DNA of 60,000 bases from Nymphaea colorata. Taxonomy: Eukaryota; Streptophyta; Magnoliopsida; Nymphaeales; Nymphaeaceae. Below the pieces are notes generated by a model that did no database searches, was not told where the DNA came from, and saw only the letters and a program-made list of their open reading frames with translations. Below, in pieces: positions 1 through 11,199 of this stretch. The stretch lies in NCBI RefSeq assembly GCF_008831285.2, contig NC_045144.1:5016268-5076267 (forward strand). Direction: 5' to 3'. The translations under genes and the position numbers were made by a program. Position 1 is the stretch's first letter. Each line of letters starts with the position of its first letter.

Positions 1-278
1 ACCATGGTAAGTTCCTCAATTCTTTGCGAATATAGCTAATTTCCTTTTAGGGTGTGTGAATGAGACAACGCAACCAGATATTTTTACAAAATTTTCAAAG
101 ATGGTTGTGATAGATTTGTCATTTCACTTCTTTTAATTTTAATTAGCAACCCTTTAACACGTTTTAATTTATTGTTCTAAGAGTGGTAAAGCCATGATAA
201 GTCAGTTCTGTACATTTGGAGATTAATCATGAACAAGTAGGCGTTAAAAACTTTCTAATTGATGTACATGTTGCAATC

Positions 279-320
<42 letters not shown>
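1..320. repeat. Dispersed repeat, left part cut by window edge
   Basis: This stretch matches 27,397-27,545 joined to 28,855-28,980, sharing the words gagacaacgcaacc-like and aagagtggtaaagcc. Here the two halves are contiguous, so this is the uninterrupted form of the sequence that is split by a purine-rich block at 27.5-28.8 kb. It ends in an AT microsatellite (282-319). No coding content is seen. Confidence 0.75.
282..319. repeat. (AT)n microsatellite
   Basis: About 19 uninterrupted AT units close the dispersed repeat at the window start. Confidence 0.95.
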
Positions 321-322
<2 letters not shown>

Positions 323-805
323 GGTACATGTGGAAAGAATATCAGGTTACTTATTTTATCTAAAGAATATATTCCCTCTCCGAGAAATTCTAATTGGACA
401 GTAATACCTTCTCTACATTCATAGTCTAACTCCTTCACCTGGTTTTTCAGTTTCTATTCTTGCCTTTCCTGGTAAAAGGAAATGAGAAACTTCACATTGA
501 CATTGGAGAATTTAATAATAGACTTCCCCTTTTCTCCGGTCCTCGTTTCCATAATAGCAAATTGGAGAAGAAGAAGAAATAGGCTCCGATTCTTTTACAC
601 GGAAAATAATTGTTCTGTTCCAACAATTAGATGGGCAATCTGCAATGGTTTTTTTGTGGTTGTAGGAATAAAAATTTAGGATACTTTTGCTCCAATAAAA
701 AGGGTTGTTTTGGAGTAAAAGAGCAAGTAGAATTCGACAAGGGAAATTGCACAATCAATAGTTTGAGCAGTGAACTGAGCTAAACTGGCTTTTCAGTAGA
801 TTGTT
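320..805. other. No recognisable feature
   Basis: AT-rich sequence with two short overlapping open frames on opposite strands. Neither shows a known motif or a second copy that would support coding. Confidence 0.6.
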
Positions 806-1190
806 TCATTTGATCCAATTCAAGGGTCCACGTGACAAGAAGATAGGATTAATCATGAAACATATAAAATAACCAAAACAAATGTAAATTTCAAATAGGC
901 GGATTATGAACTTAACCATCCAAAAAACAAAACTTCAATCATCAAATAGAACAGAACAAGCATAAGGGGTAACGCAGTTTGCCATGACACAAAGCACACC
1001 GATGGTGTTCTCGTAGAGGAAAAGATTGATATTTCGAACCATTTCAAGTCATAAGATCATCACACACTTTTCCACCATAACGGGAAGGGGTTTCTCCATC
1101 GTCGATGCTGCTAGGCGGAAGCGAGAGACACAGAGAGAGGGCTAGGCGGAAGAGAGACACAGAAGCAAACTGACAGAGAGAGAGAGAGAG
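806..1190 (-). repeat. Inverted copy of a 640-bp dispersed repeat carrying a small ORF
   Basis: Reverse complement of the right half of the repeats at 4,349-4,985 and 9,859-10,505. On the minus strand at about 1,042-935 a short frame starts MVRNINLFLYENTIGVL and ends near CSVLFDD. The other two copies have a TAA stop where this one has the Tyr codon of FLYEN, so this copy keeps the more open form. The peptide is not recognised. Upstream on the same strand lies a GA/CT-rich tract. Confidence 0.75.
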
Positions 1191-1576
1191 ATCCTTGATT
1201 TCTGCCATCCGTTCATGGAGGTTCACAAACACCCTTCCTGGAGACATCGACCGCTGCTCCCTGTTGGCTGGAAGACAACCCCTTTCCAAGTGACATCAAC
1301 AGACTGAAGAGAACCCCATTGCGGTTTACATCAACAGCTATTTGCCGTTGATAGGAAAGAACCAAATTTCTGAGGACATAAACGGGCAAAGGGACTAATC
1401 GTTGGGGGGAGGGACGATCTGGCCTCCATAGCTGCAAAAGGAGGAGCACCGCCAGCCGCGGGAGGAGACGCGAGGGTACAGAGTGGTGGAACACTGGGTG
1501 TTGAATGCTGGTGATAAAATGTAATCTCCGGCAGTCTAATTGTTGTGACCATTGTTGTGCCTACTTATTGGAAGCC

Positions 1577-1880
1577 GCAGTCAATCTTCATAAAAAAAAA
1601 ATAAAGGAGTAGAGATGATAAGCACAAAGTTTTGGCTCAAATACTTATTTCTATCTGATAGCTAGGGATGTTAATATATCTCATTTGAATAGGATATCTG
1701 ACCAAACAGTTCCAAAAGAATGGAATGTGGAAAATTTTTTTATATCCAATTAAAAGTCAGATCAAATTCATATTTTAGAAATGACAACATCTGGAAGGAT
1801 TTAGATTCAGACATACATCAATATCCAAACGGATTTGTGTTGGATTTACTATATCGAATGTTCTCATATTTTGGAAATCA
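1577..1880. repeat. Direct repeat, left copy, flanking a WAT1 last exon
   Basis: Matches 2,172-2,442, from the CAATCTTCAT word through acaacatctggaagg to gaatgttctcatattttgg. The two copies bracket the fragment of a WAT1-type last exon. Confidence 0.85.
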
Positions 1881-2171
1881 TGAACAGCATCATGAATGCT
1901 TTGCAATCTACCAGCAAATTGATTAACAGCATCTTTTTCTTCCTTTCTGCTGCACACTTCTGGCCTTCCTCCCAGAGGCTCTGGGTACACACCGTCCAAA
2001 CCTGCTTTGGCTCCTTCTCCGGCCGCACGCTTTTGCATTTGAAACCTATGAAGCTCCTCAACATCTTTCCCTTTGCCCCACAACACAGTGTAAAGGCCCA
2101 TGATGATCAATCCGGTGACCAACGCACTATAGCCAATTAATCAAGATTATGATACAGTCATTGTAAAACTC

Positions 2172-2442
2172 CGCAGCACTCAATCTTCATTAAATAAAGG
2201 AGTAGAGAATCTAGAGATGATAAGCATAAAATTTTGGCTCAAATACTTATATATCTCATTTGAATTGGATATCTGTTCTAAAAATCGGATATGAAAATAT
2301 TTTTTTTATATCCGACTAAAAATCGGATCAGATTTAGATTTAAGAAATGACAACATCTGGAAGGATTTGGATTCATACATAAATAAATATACAATGGGAT
2401 TTGGGTTGGATTTACTATATCGAATGTTCTTATATTTTGGAA
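2172..2442. repeat. Direct repeat, right copy, inside the last WAT1 intron
   Basis: Partner of 1,577-1,880, at an offset of about 590 bp. It contains several ATCGGAT words and is AT-rich. It lies between the last exon and exon 5 of the WAT1 pseudogene, so it was either inserted there or arose by duplication. Confidence 0.85.
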
Positions 2443-3410
2443 ATTAACCGGACTCAGTTCAAAAATTTGGATTTGGATTCAAAAGTGACTTTTCCTTCAT
2501 TCTTGTTTGAATCCTAATACATGAATATTTGAAAAAGGAGATACTGTTAAGAGTATATCCCATTTGAATCTGATATGTTGACATCACTACCGATAGTCAT
2601 TTTCTCATGTAACGATCCACAGTTTACCTTCCCAAATGAAGGGGTTCCTCAAGCAATATGGAACCAAAGAGGGCGACGATGATGAGAGACAAGGGGTTAA
2701 ACACAGAGACAAACAAAGGTCCTCTCTTTTGGATGCCCCATATCGTGAGTAGCAGCACCATCCCTGATATCACAACCCCCTGCAAGCCCAGCCACAAAAT
2801 TAAGCAGAAAATATATGTAAATGGCCTAATTATAAATGACACAAAGGAGGAAAGAATGCATACCACGTATAGGGCAGTGAAGAGATTAACATCCCAACCG
2901 AGCTTCCATGCAGATGCATCTCTCTCAGTAACAGGACGGCTGCAATCAGATTGAATAACAAAAGGCTCGTATACAGGTGCAGGTACCTCTCACTCATCTT
3001 CTCCTGTCATTAGAGATCAATTTAATTAAACAATTAATTTAATTAATTCTATTATTGTTAGAAGAAAAGGTGGAAGATAATTGATTTGGTCGATATGCTT
3101 AAGGGAGTAGTAATTCATTACCAGGATGATGAACCATATGGCCATGCACAAAGTGCTGGCTGTAGCCAAGAGCGTGAATGCACCAGAGCTGTGCAGAAGG
3201 TGAGTAGCGCAGCTCCACACATCCCTATGAAGGTCCCATTCACCTTCGGCTGTCTTGGTCGGCTCCTCTTTTGTAGCTTCTCCAATTTGTTTCAAATCAC
3301 GACCCCTTAACAATGAAGCGAGATCATTGTGCCTGTAAAACCAAATTGTCATCATATTGTAGTATGTACTTTTGAAAAATGTCATGTTTTCAGTTAAGGT
3401 GAATGTATCT

Positions 3411-3411
3411 G

Positions 3412-3470
<59 letters not shown>
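3411..3470. repeat. (GT)n(AT)n microsatellite in WAT1 intron 2
   Basis: A short GT run followed by about 25 TA units, within the intron separating exon 2b from exon 3 of the minus-strand WAT1 pseudogene. The inverted paralogue near 29,405-29,420 has only a short ATATAT run here. Confidence 0.95.
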
Positions 3471-3472
<2 letters not shown>

Positions 3473-3809
3473 GATCATAGCTTTACCTTTCTTGTACATA
3501 CATTCGATCTAGGGGGCTATATGAAATGGAAATATAAAACTTTTCACATCAGAAATTATAACTTCGACTGAATTTGAAAAAAAAATTGTCAGGCATCAGA
3601 TCATATTAATTCATCCAATTATATGTATAATAAACAATTGATAATGATTGTTCCAAATTCTCTTGTGGAAAATTAAGGTGTTCCCTGGCCAAAATGAAGG
3701 TGAATGCAGGGAGCAAATAGGAAATTGCAACAGCAAGCGTGGCCGAACCCATCTTGACTGAGGCGATGTACAGATTCTGGTTCAGTGTTGCCCTGTACAA
3801 TTCCATCAC

Positions 3810-4348
3810 ATTATGACAAATTCGTGTGGTCAGGGATAAAAACCAGGAGTTTTAATCTTGACGTTTATGTTCTTTTTTTTTTGCAATTTAATTGCACTGA
3901 TATGATCTCAAGAATAGGTTGATGCAAAACATATGTTAAGTTGATCATTTGTTAGACTGTAAGTATTTTTCTATAATAACAAAAAAATGAATGCCCCCCA
4001 TAACAACAACATTTTGATAATAAATAAAATCTACATTTTTCCTAAAACTAATTAAATCAAAACATGTTCTTATAAATATATTATATTTTATTTAAAAGTC
4101 ATTTTTAGTAAAAAATTATACTGTTTGGTTATCCCTGACCTATGCATCTAGTTTCTACTAATCAATTAAAAGTAATTGATTTTTTCAATTACTATGGAAG
4201 CACCATTTGACTCAAAAGAATAATTAACTTAATATGTGTATTTCATTAAAGCCTTCTTTAGATCATACCAATATGGTTGGTTTGTGCAAAAGTTTTAAAC
4301 CATTTAATTTGAGGGGTTTAGTTTCAGTTTTATCCCTGCCCTAGTTTA
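3810..4348. other. AT-rich spacer, nothing recognised
   Basis: Poly-A and poly-T tracts and scattered stops in all frames. No copy elsewhere in the window was noticed. Confidence 0.6.
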
Positions 4349-4985
4349 AATATACTATTGGTGATTTAATGCACATAGCTAATCTTTTTTTTTTCAGTTG
4401 TGAAAAGCAAAGGGTCGGTTCCAAGTCAGGTAAGCACCTCATTCCAACATATGGTCCACGTTTGTGCAAAGTTTTGGATTGGTAGCAAAATGTTGAATGT
4501 ATTATATGAAACACTGTAATATTGTGATTTATGAGTTTGAAAATGGGTACTACAGGCGCGGCCCTCTCTCTGTGTCTCTCTTCCGCCTAGCCCTCTCTCT
4601 CTGTCTCTCTTCTGCCTAGCAGCATCGACGCCGGAGAAACCCCTTCCCGTTATGGAGGGAAAGTGTACGATGATCTTATGACTTGAAATGGTTCGAAATG
4701 TCAATCTTTTCCTCTAAGAGAACACCATCACTGAGCTTGGTGTCTTGGCAAACGGCGTTAACCCTTATGTTTGTTCTGTTCTATTTGATGATTGAAGTTT
4801 TGTTTTTCGCGTGGTTAAGTTCATAATTCACCTATTTGAAACTTACATTTGTTTTGGTTGTTTTATATGATACATGACTAAACCAATCTTCTTGTCACCT
4901 GGACCCTTGAATTGGATCAAATGAAAATTGTCATCTGCCGAAAGCTTGTAGACAGGAAGTTTGTAAGAAAAAAAGATGGTTTCTC
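4349..4985 (+). repeat. 640-bp dispersed repeat with exon-like segment, copy B
   Basis: Near-identical to 9,859-10,505 and partly inverted at 806-1,190. At about 4,385-4,430 a T-rich tract ends in TTCAG, followed by a roughly 32-nt segment reading VKSKGSVPSQ and then AG|GTAAGC. This looks like an acceptor, a short exon and a donor. Further on, a frame contains ETPSRYGGKV, and another starts at ATGGTTCGAAATG (MVRNVNLFL, then a stop, then VLANGV). The likely origin is a captured fragment of an unidentified intron-containing gene. The parent gene is not recognised. Confidence 0.65.
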
Positions 4986-5020
4986 CTAAGTGAACAATAA
5001 TTTTTTTTTTTTTTTTTTTT

Positions 5021-5126
5021 AGTTATGGGGCCGGATCGAGCCCCATCGGGCCGACCCGGGGCACCAGATCAGGCTCCGAATGTGTGCCGGGTATCCGCCA
5101 GCGGCCTGGCCTCCGTGCACCCTTAG
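5021..5126. mobile_element. Fragment of a GGGCATCGG-type MITE
   Basis: An abruptly GC-rich island after a poly-T run, containing GAGCCCCATCGGGCCGACCC. This resembles the right part of the element at 38,398-38,675. Only one end is present. Confidence 0.45.
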
Positions 5127-5282
5127 ATTAGATGAAGTTCAAGATGGAGGGAGGATTTCTGCTTGTGTATACAAAAATATAATATATATGTATATATGTA
5201 TAATTGTTCAAAAGAAAATTTATGAGACAAATATGAGGCCTAAGTGCAGAGTAAAATGAGAAAAGGAGGAAAGAAGGCATAC

Positions 5283-5420
5283 GACATAGAGGGCAGTGAA
5301 GAGATTAACATCCCAATGGAGCTTCCATGCAGATGCATCTCTCTCAGTAATGGCTGCAATGCATGTGCACTGGACCGCTGCAATCAGATTGAGTGACACA
5401 ATGCTTGTATACAATGTAAA
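5283..5420 (-). pseudogene. Isolated WAT1-related exon 4
   Basis: The minus strand reads SLNLIAAVQCTCIAAITERD followed by ASAWKLHWDVNLFTALY, and ends at a GTC|GTATGC donor. ERDASAWKL is the classic core of this WAT1 exon. The 5' part (acceptor and KMSERYP start) is missing. No exon 3 or exon 5 lies next to it, so this is a stray duplicate of the exon at 2,864-3,003. It keeps the 19 or so bases deleted in that copy. Confidence 0.85.
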
Positions 5421-5507
5421 TTAAACAATTAATTTTAGGTCATTATAAACTTGTAATTTGTAGATGGAAGCACCATTTGTTAGTGCCCTTAATTAAAAAT
5501 TTACTTA

Positions 5508-5530
5508 TTAGTGTGTGTGTGTGTGTGTGA

Positions 5531-5619
<89 letters not shown>

Positions 5620-5622
5620 GGG
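5508..5622. repeat. Compound (GT)n(AT)n(GA)n microsatellite
   Basis: GT units at about 5,512-5,529, AT units at 5,532-5,581 and GA units at 5,583-5,622. Minus-strand open frames across it, with runs of Ser/Leu and Ile/Tyr, are artefacts of the repeat. Confidence 0.95.
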
Positions 5623-5949
5623 TGCTGATTCAAATGGACTCTCACTTTTTTTGCATTTAAGAAGCATCTCCATCAAGAAACACCCACTAACGCAACAAGC
5701 AGACTCAAATAAAATAAATTAGCCAATGCGCAGGCACCAAATCAAGTGTTCATGTCTCTCGTTGTTGGGAACTGCATTATGTGCACGCATAGCTGCACTT
5801 GTCTTTATCCACCTTTTCCATAACGTGTTGCATGTTTATTCATAACCAATACTTTTGATTAAAAGAAAAACAAGTTTTAGATCGCATCATTCTTCGTAAA
5901 TATGACTAAATAAAACAATCAATACCCCACAATATACAAAATTTTCAAA

Positions 5950-8900
5950 TTTATTGAGATTCTGCTTTTCAGTAATGGTTGGAAATGGACAACATTTAGC
6001 AATAACTCATATTGGCTCTACTAATCTTGATCTTGGTCATACATCGATTCCCCTTGATCATATGCTGGTAGTTCTTGAGATTAAGAAAAACCTTATTTCT
6101 GTAAGTCAGCTTACATCTTGTATGCTTTACGTGTTTGAGTTCACATCTGATTTGTTTGTGATTAAGGACAAGGAAACCAATCGAGTGATTGCCAAAGGAA
6201 CTAGAGAAGGAGATTTGTATGCACTCAAGACCAGACCAAAGGCAGTAACTTTTTCTGATCATTTCAGGGCAGCGACTTCAGAAGTTTGGCTTAGTCGACT
6301 TGGGCATCGGTCCGCTAAGATCATTGACTTTTTGTCGTCCAAGGGTAGCATAAAATTAATGACAAAAACATCTACCTTTTCAATTTGTCAAAGTCAAATG
6401 GGCAAAGCAACGCATTTTCCGTTTCTTCCCTTAGATGATGAATATTATGAACCTTTTGAGAAAGTACATTGTGATCTTTGGAGACCAGCGCCTCTTGATT
6501 CTTGTCAAAATTTCAATATTATGCTCTTTTTGTTGATCAACATTCTAGATATTCCTGGTATCCATTAAAATCAAATTCTGATTTTAATACAAAGTTTATG
6601 GAATTTCATAAAATAGTGGCAATGCAATTTGGAAGATCTGTAAAAATTTTTTAAAGTGATGAGGTTGGAGAATTTAATAGTGCTGCATTTCTCTTATTTA
6701 AGAGAACATGGAATCAAACATGTGAAGGCCTATCCGAAAACACCAGAACAGAATGGATTGATGGAGCAGAAACACAGGTCAGTCACTGAACTTGGATTAA
6801 CTCTCCTTTTACACAATAAGTTACCAGCAAATTATTGGGTAGAGACTTTTTCAACGGATGTATGGCTCATAAATCGGCTACCGACGTCCACGCTGCAAAT
6901 GCAATGCCCATATGAAAGCTTATTACAAAAACCACTAGATTATTCGTGTCTACGGACATTCAGGGTAGGTGTTTTCCTTCCATTAAGAGTTACAACAAAC
7001 ACAAATTTGAACCTAAATCCTTACCATATGTCTTTATAGGATATAGTGACAACCACAAAGGATGTCGTTGTCTCTATCCCCTGACAAATCGTGTTTATAT
7101 TTCAAGACCCATTGTGTTTGATGAACATTGCTTTCCTTTCAATCAAGGCTGTGCTAGAGCATCACTATTTTATCTCCTTGCTCATGATATTGTGTCATTT
7201 TCTCCTACCGATACTCAAACTAAAACATCTGCTTCTTCTATCGTGAGCCCTCATAATATTGCTCGACTTCATAACAGTGAACCTGAACCACATCCGATCC
7301 TTATCCCCAATCATTAGCCATCACACTTTTAACCCCCTTCCTATCAGACCCGCCTACCCCAACCTCACCATCTCCTCCCTCGTCTTCACCATTCCCTCAC
7401 TTGTCTTCTCCAATACCACCTCCTCCTTTACCTGATCCTTTTACTAGAAGTTCTCATCCTATGGTGGCACGTTCTCAACATGGTATTGTTAAACCCAATC
7501 CCAAATATCTCTTAACTACCTATGTTCCCTCCAAACCAAAACATTATACGATTGCTCTTAGGTACCCTAGTTGGAGAAAAGCTATAACAGACGAAATGGA
7601 AGCTTTAATCACTAATCAGACATGGTCTTTGGTTCCTAGAGACCCCTCAGTGCACATTATTGGCTGTCAATGGATTTACAAAACAAAATTGAACAGTGCT
7701 AATCAGGTTGAGAAACTTAAAGCGCGGTTGCTCGCACAGGGCTATACACAAGTTTAAGGCATCGATTTTCTTGAAACCTTCTCTCCAGTTCTTAAACCAG
7801 CAACTATTCGGATCATTCTTTCCATTGCTCTCATGAACAGCTGGTATCTTAAACAACTGGATGTCACGAATGCATTCTTGAATGATTATTTGACTGAAAC
7901 TATTTTTATTGAGCAGCCTCCTGGTTTCAAAGATACACACTTTCCTCGTCATGTTTGCAAGTTGAATCGGGCACTATATGGCCTTAAACAGGCCCCAAGA
8001 GCTTGGTATGATCGTTTTTCTTAGTTTTTATTTTCTCACAATTTTCAAGCTAGCTCCGCTGATCCCTCGCTGTTTGTTTGCCTCCAAGATTCAACAGTGG
8101 CTATACTTTTATTATATGTGGATGATATTATTCTTACTGACAGCTGTCCATTTTTTCTTCCCTCCTTCCAAGAGCATCGCATAACTTTGCTATGAACAAT
8201 CTTGGAGAATTACATTATTTTTTAGGCATTCAAGTTCAACACAATGCCTCCTCTCTGTTTTTCAACCAACATCGCTATGCTGCGGAGGTTATCACACGAG
8301 TACAAATGCAATCCTGTAGGGCAACTGCTACACCAATGGTCGCTAAAGCCTCTACCAACACCGATCATGAAGCAGCATATCCAAATCCTACATTATATTA
8401 CAGTCTTATTGGTTCTTTGCAATATCTTACATTTACGCGACCCGACATCACTTATGCTATCAATTATGTGTCTCAGTTTATGCATGTCCCCTCCATATGA
8501 CACTTTCAGTTGCTTAAAAGAATTCTTTGATACATTCAGGGCAGTCTATCTATTGGGATGCAATTTTTTAAGCCAAAAACATTGTCTATTCGTGCATATT
8601 CAAAAGCCGATTGGGCAGGTTGCCCCTCAACTCGTCGGTCTACAATAGGCTATTGCACCTTTTTAGGATCCAATTGCATATCTTGGGCTTCTAAGAAACT
8701 GAATACCGTGCTCTTGCCGCAGCCGCCACAGAAATCACTTGGATCACTTTCATAATTAGGGAACTTGGTCTTTTTCTTTCTTATCAACCATTGCCGTAAT
8801 GTGACAATCTTTTTGCTCTACAATCCACCATCAAAACAGTCAATCACTCCCGGATGAAGCATATTGAGCTTGATTTTCATTTTGTACGAGAAAAGGTAAC

Positions 8901-9063
8901 TCTTGGCTCTTTAGTCACTCAATACATATCGACCACTCATCAGCTTGCAGATTTGTTCACAAAGCCATTGCCTCATTCCTGCTTAACATCATTGGGTTAC
9001 AATCTCGGCCTTCGACAAGATCCTTGCTCGAGATTGATGGGGCATGTTAACGTATCATCTTAA
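5950..9063 (+). mobile_element. Ty1/copia retrotransposon, 5'-truncated, decayed pol
   Basis: The plus-strand reading passes in copia order through the end of the protease/pre-integrase region (VGNGQHLAI near 5,970; NLISVSQLT near 6,090; WLSRLGH near 6,290), integrase (HGIKHVKAYPKTPEQNG near 6,710; VFIGYSD near 7,030), reverse transcriptase (WIYKTKL near 7,670; KQLDVTNAFLN near 7,850; ALYGLKQAPRAWYDRF near 7,970; LLYVDDIIL near 8,110; DITYAINYVSQF near 8,450) and RNase H (KADWAGCPSTRRSTIGYC near 8,600; ADLFTKPLP near 8,950). The frame is broken by stops near 6,568, 6,652, 7,757, 8,023 and 8,500 and by several frameshifts. Gag, the first part of protease and the 5' LTR are missing. It lies within the WAT1 fragment field and is not autonomous. 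Confidence 0.95.
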
Positions 9064-9592
9064 GGTTTATACATTCAAAGGCTGGAGAAGATCATGCTGA
9101 ATTAATTTAGCACAATCTTCGTAAAAAGGAAACCATACCTGCTGCTAACAACTGCTCAACGGCTGGAGAAGATCATGAAGGAGATCATGCTGAATTAATT
9201 CAGCACAATCTCATAAAAAAGGGAACCAGACCCGCTGCCAACAGCTGCTCAATGGCTGGAGAAGATCATGATCATGATCTTAACAAGAAAGAAACAGGGT
9301 ATCTCAGGGAAGCAAATTTAAGCAACGAAATTGGTACAACATTCTCATTAAAGATAAGAGCAATCGTTACAGAGAATCAAAGTTTAAGGAAAGATTGTTT
9401 AAAATTCAAACAACTCTGCAACAGTCCCTCCCAAAATCGTGTATATATATCATCATCAAGGGAACCTCACATCATATTCCTGGTGTGAGAGATAGTGGAC
9501 GTAGGATTTTTATCTGAACCACTTTAAAATTTCCTATCTTGCATATTTTCTTTCACCTTCACCTACTCTGCACTGTGGGGTTAGCAACCACA
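9045..9592 (+). mobile_element. Probable 3' LTR of the copia element
   Basis: Just after the RNase H end, a short purine stretch (ATTGATGGGGCA) is followed by TGTTAACG at 9,045, the usual copia pattern of polypurine tract then LTR beginning TGTTA. The LTR holds two to three degenerate direct repeats of about 100 bp with the word GGCTGGAGAAGATCATG (9,078-9,275). The right end is a guess at the ACCACA near 9,592. No second LTR was found to confirm it. Confidence 0.6.
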
Positions 9593-9858
9593 ATTTGATG
9601 AAGGCTAAAAATGGGTAGTACAGGCAATGTGAGATGAACACAATAATCTAAAGAATAAAAAATAAAAAAAAAATATTAGCAAAATGTGGAATATACAGTC
9701 TGACCACATAGTCAATCAATATAATCAGCAGCCAAAGTTGAAAACTTGGAGTTGATCTAGTGATTATACGCATCCCTTTATATGATTTGCTGCTCCCGTC
9801 ATGTGGTACGTAAAATTTTCTTCAATGAATCTTAAAACAGGTAATGCGTGTTTTCATA

Positions 9859-10505
9859 CTTAAATATACTATTGGTGATTTAATGCACATAGCTAATCTT
9901 TTTTTTTTCAGTTGTGAAAAGCAAAGGGTCGGTTCCAAGTCAGATAAACACCTAATTCCAACATATGGTCCACGTTTGGGCAAAGTTTTGGAATGGAAGC
10001 AAACTGTTCAATGTATTATAAAAAACACTGTAATATTGTGATGTATGAGTCTGAAAATGGGTACTACAGGCGCCGCCCAGTCTCTGTGTCTCTCTTCCGC
10101 CTATCCCTCTCTCTGTCTCTCTTCTGCCTAGCAGCATCGACGCCGGAGAAACCCCTTCTGGTTATGGTGGAAATGTGTACGATGATCTTATGACTTGAAA
10201 TGGCTCGAAATGTCAATCTTTTCCTCTAAGAGAACACCATCGCTGTGCTCGGTGTCTTGGCAAACGGCGTTACCCCTTATGTTTGTTCTGTTCTATTTGA
10301 AGATTGAAGTTTTGTTTTTTGGGCGGTTAAGTTCATAATTCACCTATTTGAAATTTACATTTGTTTTGGTTGTTTTGAACGATACATGATTAAACCTATC
10401 TTCTTGTCACCTGGACACTTGAATTGGATCAAATGAAAATTGTCATTTGCAGAAAGCTTGTAGACAGGAAGGTTTTAAGAAAAAAAATGGTTTCTCCTAA
10501 GTGAA
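9859..10505 (+). repeat. 640-bp dispersed repeat with exon-like segment, copy C
   Basis: Co-linear with 4,349-4,985 at high identity, including the T-tract/CAG acceptor-like site. The AG|GTAAGC donor-like site of copy B is AG|ATAAAC here. The short frame near 10,198 reads MARNVNLFL, a stop, then ENTIAVLGVLANGVTPY. The three copies suggest a small multi-exon gene fragment spread by duplication. Confidence 0.75.
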
Positions 10506-10565
10506 CATTAAAAAAAAATTATTCAATTTTTAATATAAATATATTTTTAATAGTAAAATTGCCGG

Positions 10566-10850
10566 TTGCCAAAATGAAGGTGAAGGCAGGGAGCAAATTG
10601 GAGACTGCAACAGCAAGCATCGCCGAAACCATGTTGACTGAGGTGATGTACAGATTCTGTTTCAGTGTTACCTTGCACAATTCCATCACATTTTAACAAA
10701 TTCGTGTGTTCAAACGATATTTTAAAAAAATAAGGCGATGTACAGATTCTTGTCCCTAGTGTGGCTCACACAAAAAGGGAACAGCAGAAGGCCTGGCCAA
10801 GAACAACCCAGCTCATCGTCGTCGTCCTGCTGCTTCTGCATTAAATAATC
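10566..10850 (-). pseudogene. WAT1-related exon 2 fragments, overlapping and rearranged
   Basis: On the minus strand, 10,850-10,737 reads MSWVVLGQAFCCSLF, then a stop and a frameshift into KNLYIA, the first half of WAT1 exon 2. A separate piece at 10,690-10,566 reads LKQNLYITSVNM and NLLPAFTFILAT, the second half. The two pieces overlap at NLYI, so they are a duplicated or recombined exon rather than one exon with an insertion. Confidence 0.8.
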
Positions 10851-11018
10851 ACATTAACCGTTAAAGAAATTGTAGGGGTATAATTCATGAAGAGGATACT
10901 GTTAATTGAAATTAATACTGCTCAAAATTTCGATATATTCTAGAAGCTATTAATATTTTGATGATTGAAAGAGAATATTTAAATCCTAAAAGGTGATCGG
11001 GTTAATTTATATACATAC

Positions 11019-11080
11019 CTCTCCAAGAAAAACACAAGAGGGCAGAGGAGGGTGGCCCCGAAAATGTGACACCAGCGGTT
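11019..11080 (-). pseudogene. 3' end of a WAT1-related exon 1
   Basis: The minus strand reads FGATLLCPLVFFLER and then an AG|GTATGT donor. It matches the end of the fuller exon 1 at 16,434-16,594, including the intron start (gatcgggttaat). Only about 60 bp of exon remain. Confidence 0.8.
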
Positions 11081-11199
11081 GGCAGCATTTGGGCACGGCC
11101 ATGATTAAAAGAGAACACATAATTCTCTAATCAATCACCATCCAGTAGCCAGCTAGTTGCTGGTTCGATCCACCGCTGCAGTACGAGCATATTCTTGAG

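Larger units (their letters stand above)
1900..3792 (-). pseudogene. WAT1-related transporter pseudogene, exons 2b to last, exon 1 missing
   Basis: WAT1-related (nodulin MtN21/EamA-like) proteins are membrane transporters with about ten membrane helices, usually encoded by six or seven exons. Five pieces lie in gene order on the minus strand. Exon 2b at about 3,792-3,686 follows a TTGTACAG acceptor and reads ATLNQNLYIAS and YLLPAFTFILA. Exon 3 at about 3,290-3,121 has GTFIGMCGAALLTFC. Exon 4 at 3,003-2,864 starts KMSERY. Exon 5 at 2,779-2,628 is open, contains QKRGPLFVSVFNPLSLI and EEPLHLG, and has a TTGCAG acceptor and GTAAAC donor. The last exon from 2,131 reads GLYTVLWGKGKDVEELH. Exon 3 has an internal deletion that shifts the frame. 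Exon 4 lost about 19 bp relative to the copy at 5.3 kb. Exon 1 and the first half of exon 2 are absent. The gene is dead, but exon 5 is well preserved. Confidence 0.9.

Noticed and set aside
1044-1552. Overlapping minus-strand frames of 73-93 codons
   Set aside because: They cross the repeat boundary and a GA tract, and no motif or conserved copy supports them.
2628-2779. Intact WAT1 exon 5 as evidence for a working transporter gene
   Set aside because: Neighbouring exons 3 and 4 have frame-breaking deletions and exon 1 is absent, so the whole cannot encode the protein.
5443-5676. Minus-strand frame rich in Ser/Leu and Ile/Tyr repeats
   Set aside because: It is a translation of the compound microsatellite and not a coding region.
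11150-11185. GGTTCGATCCACC resembling the T-loop of a tRNA gene
   Set aside because: No acceptor, D or anticodon stem can be drawn upstream. A single box-B-like word is not enough.
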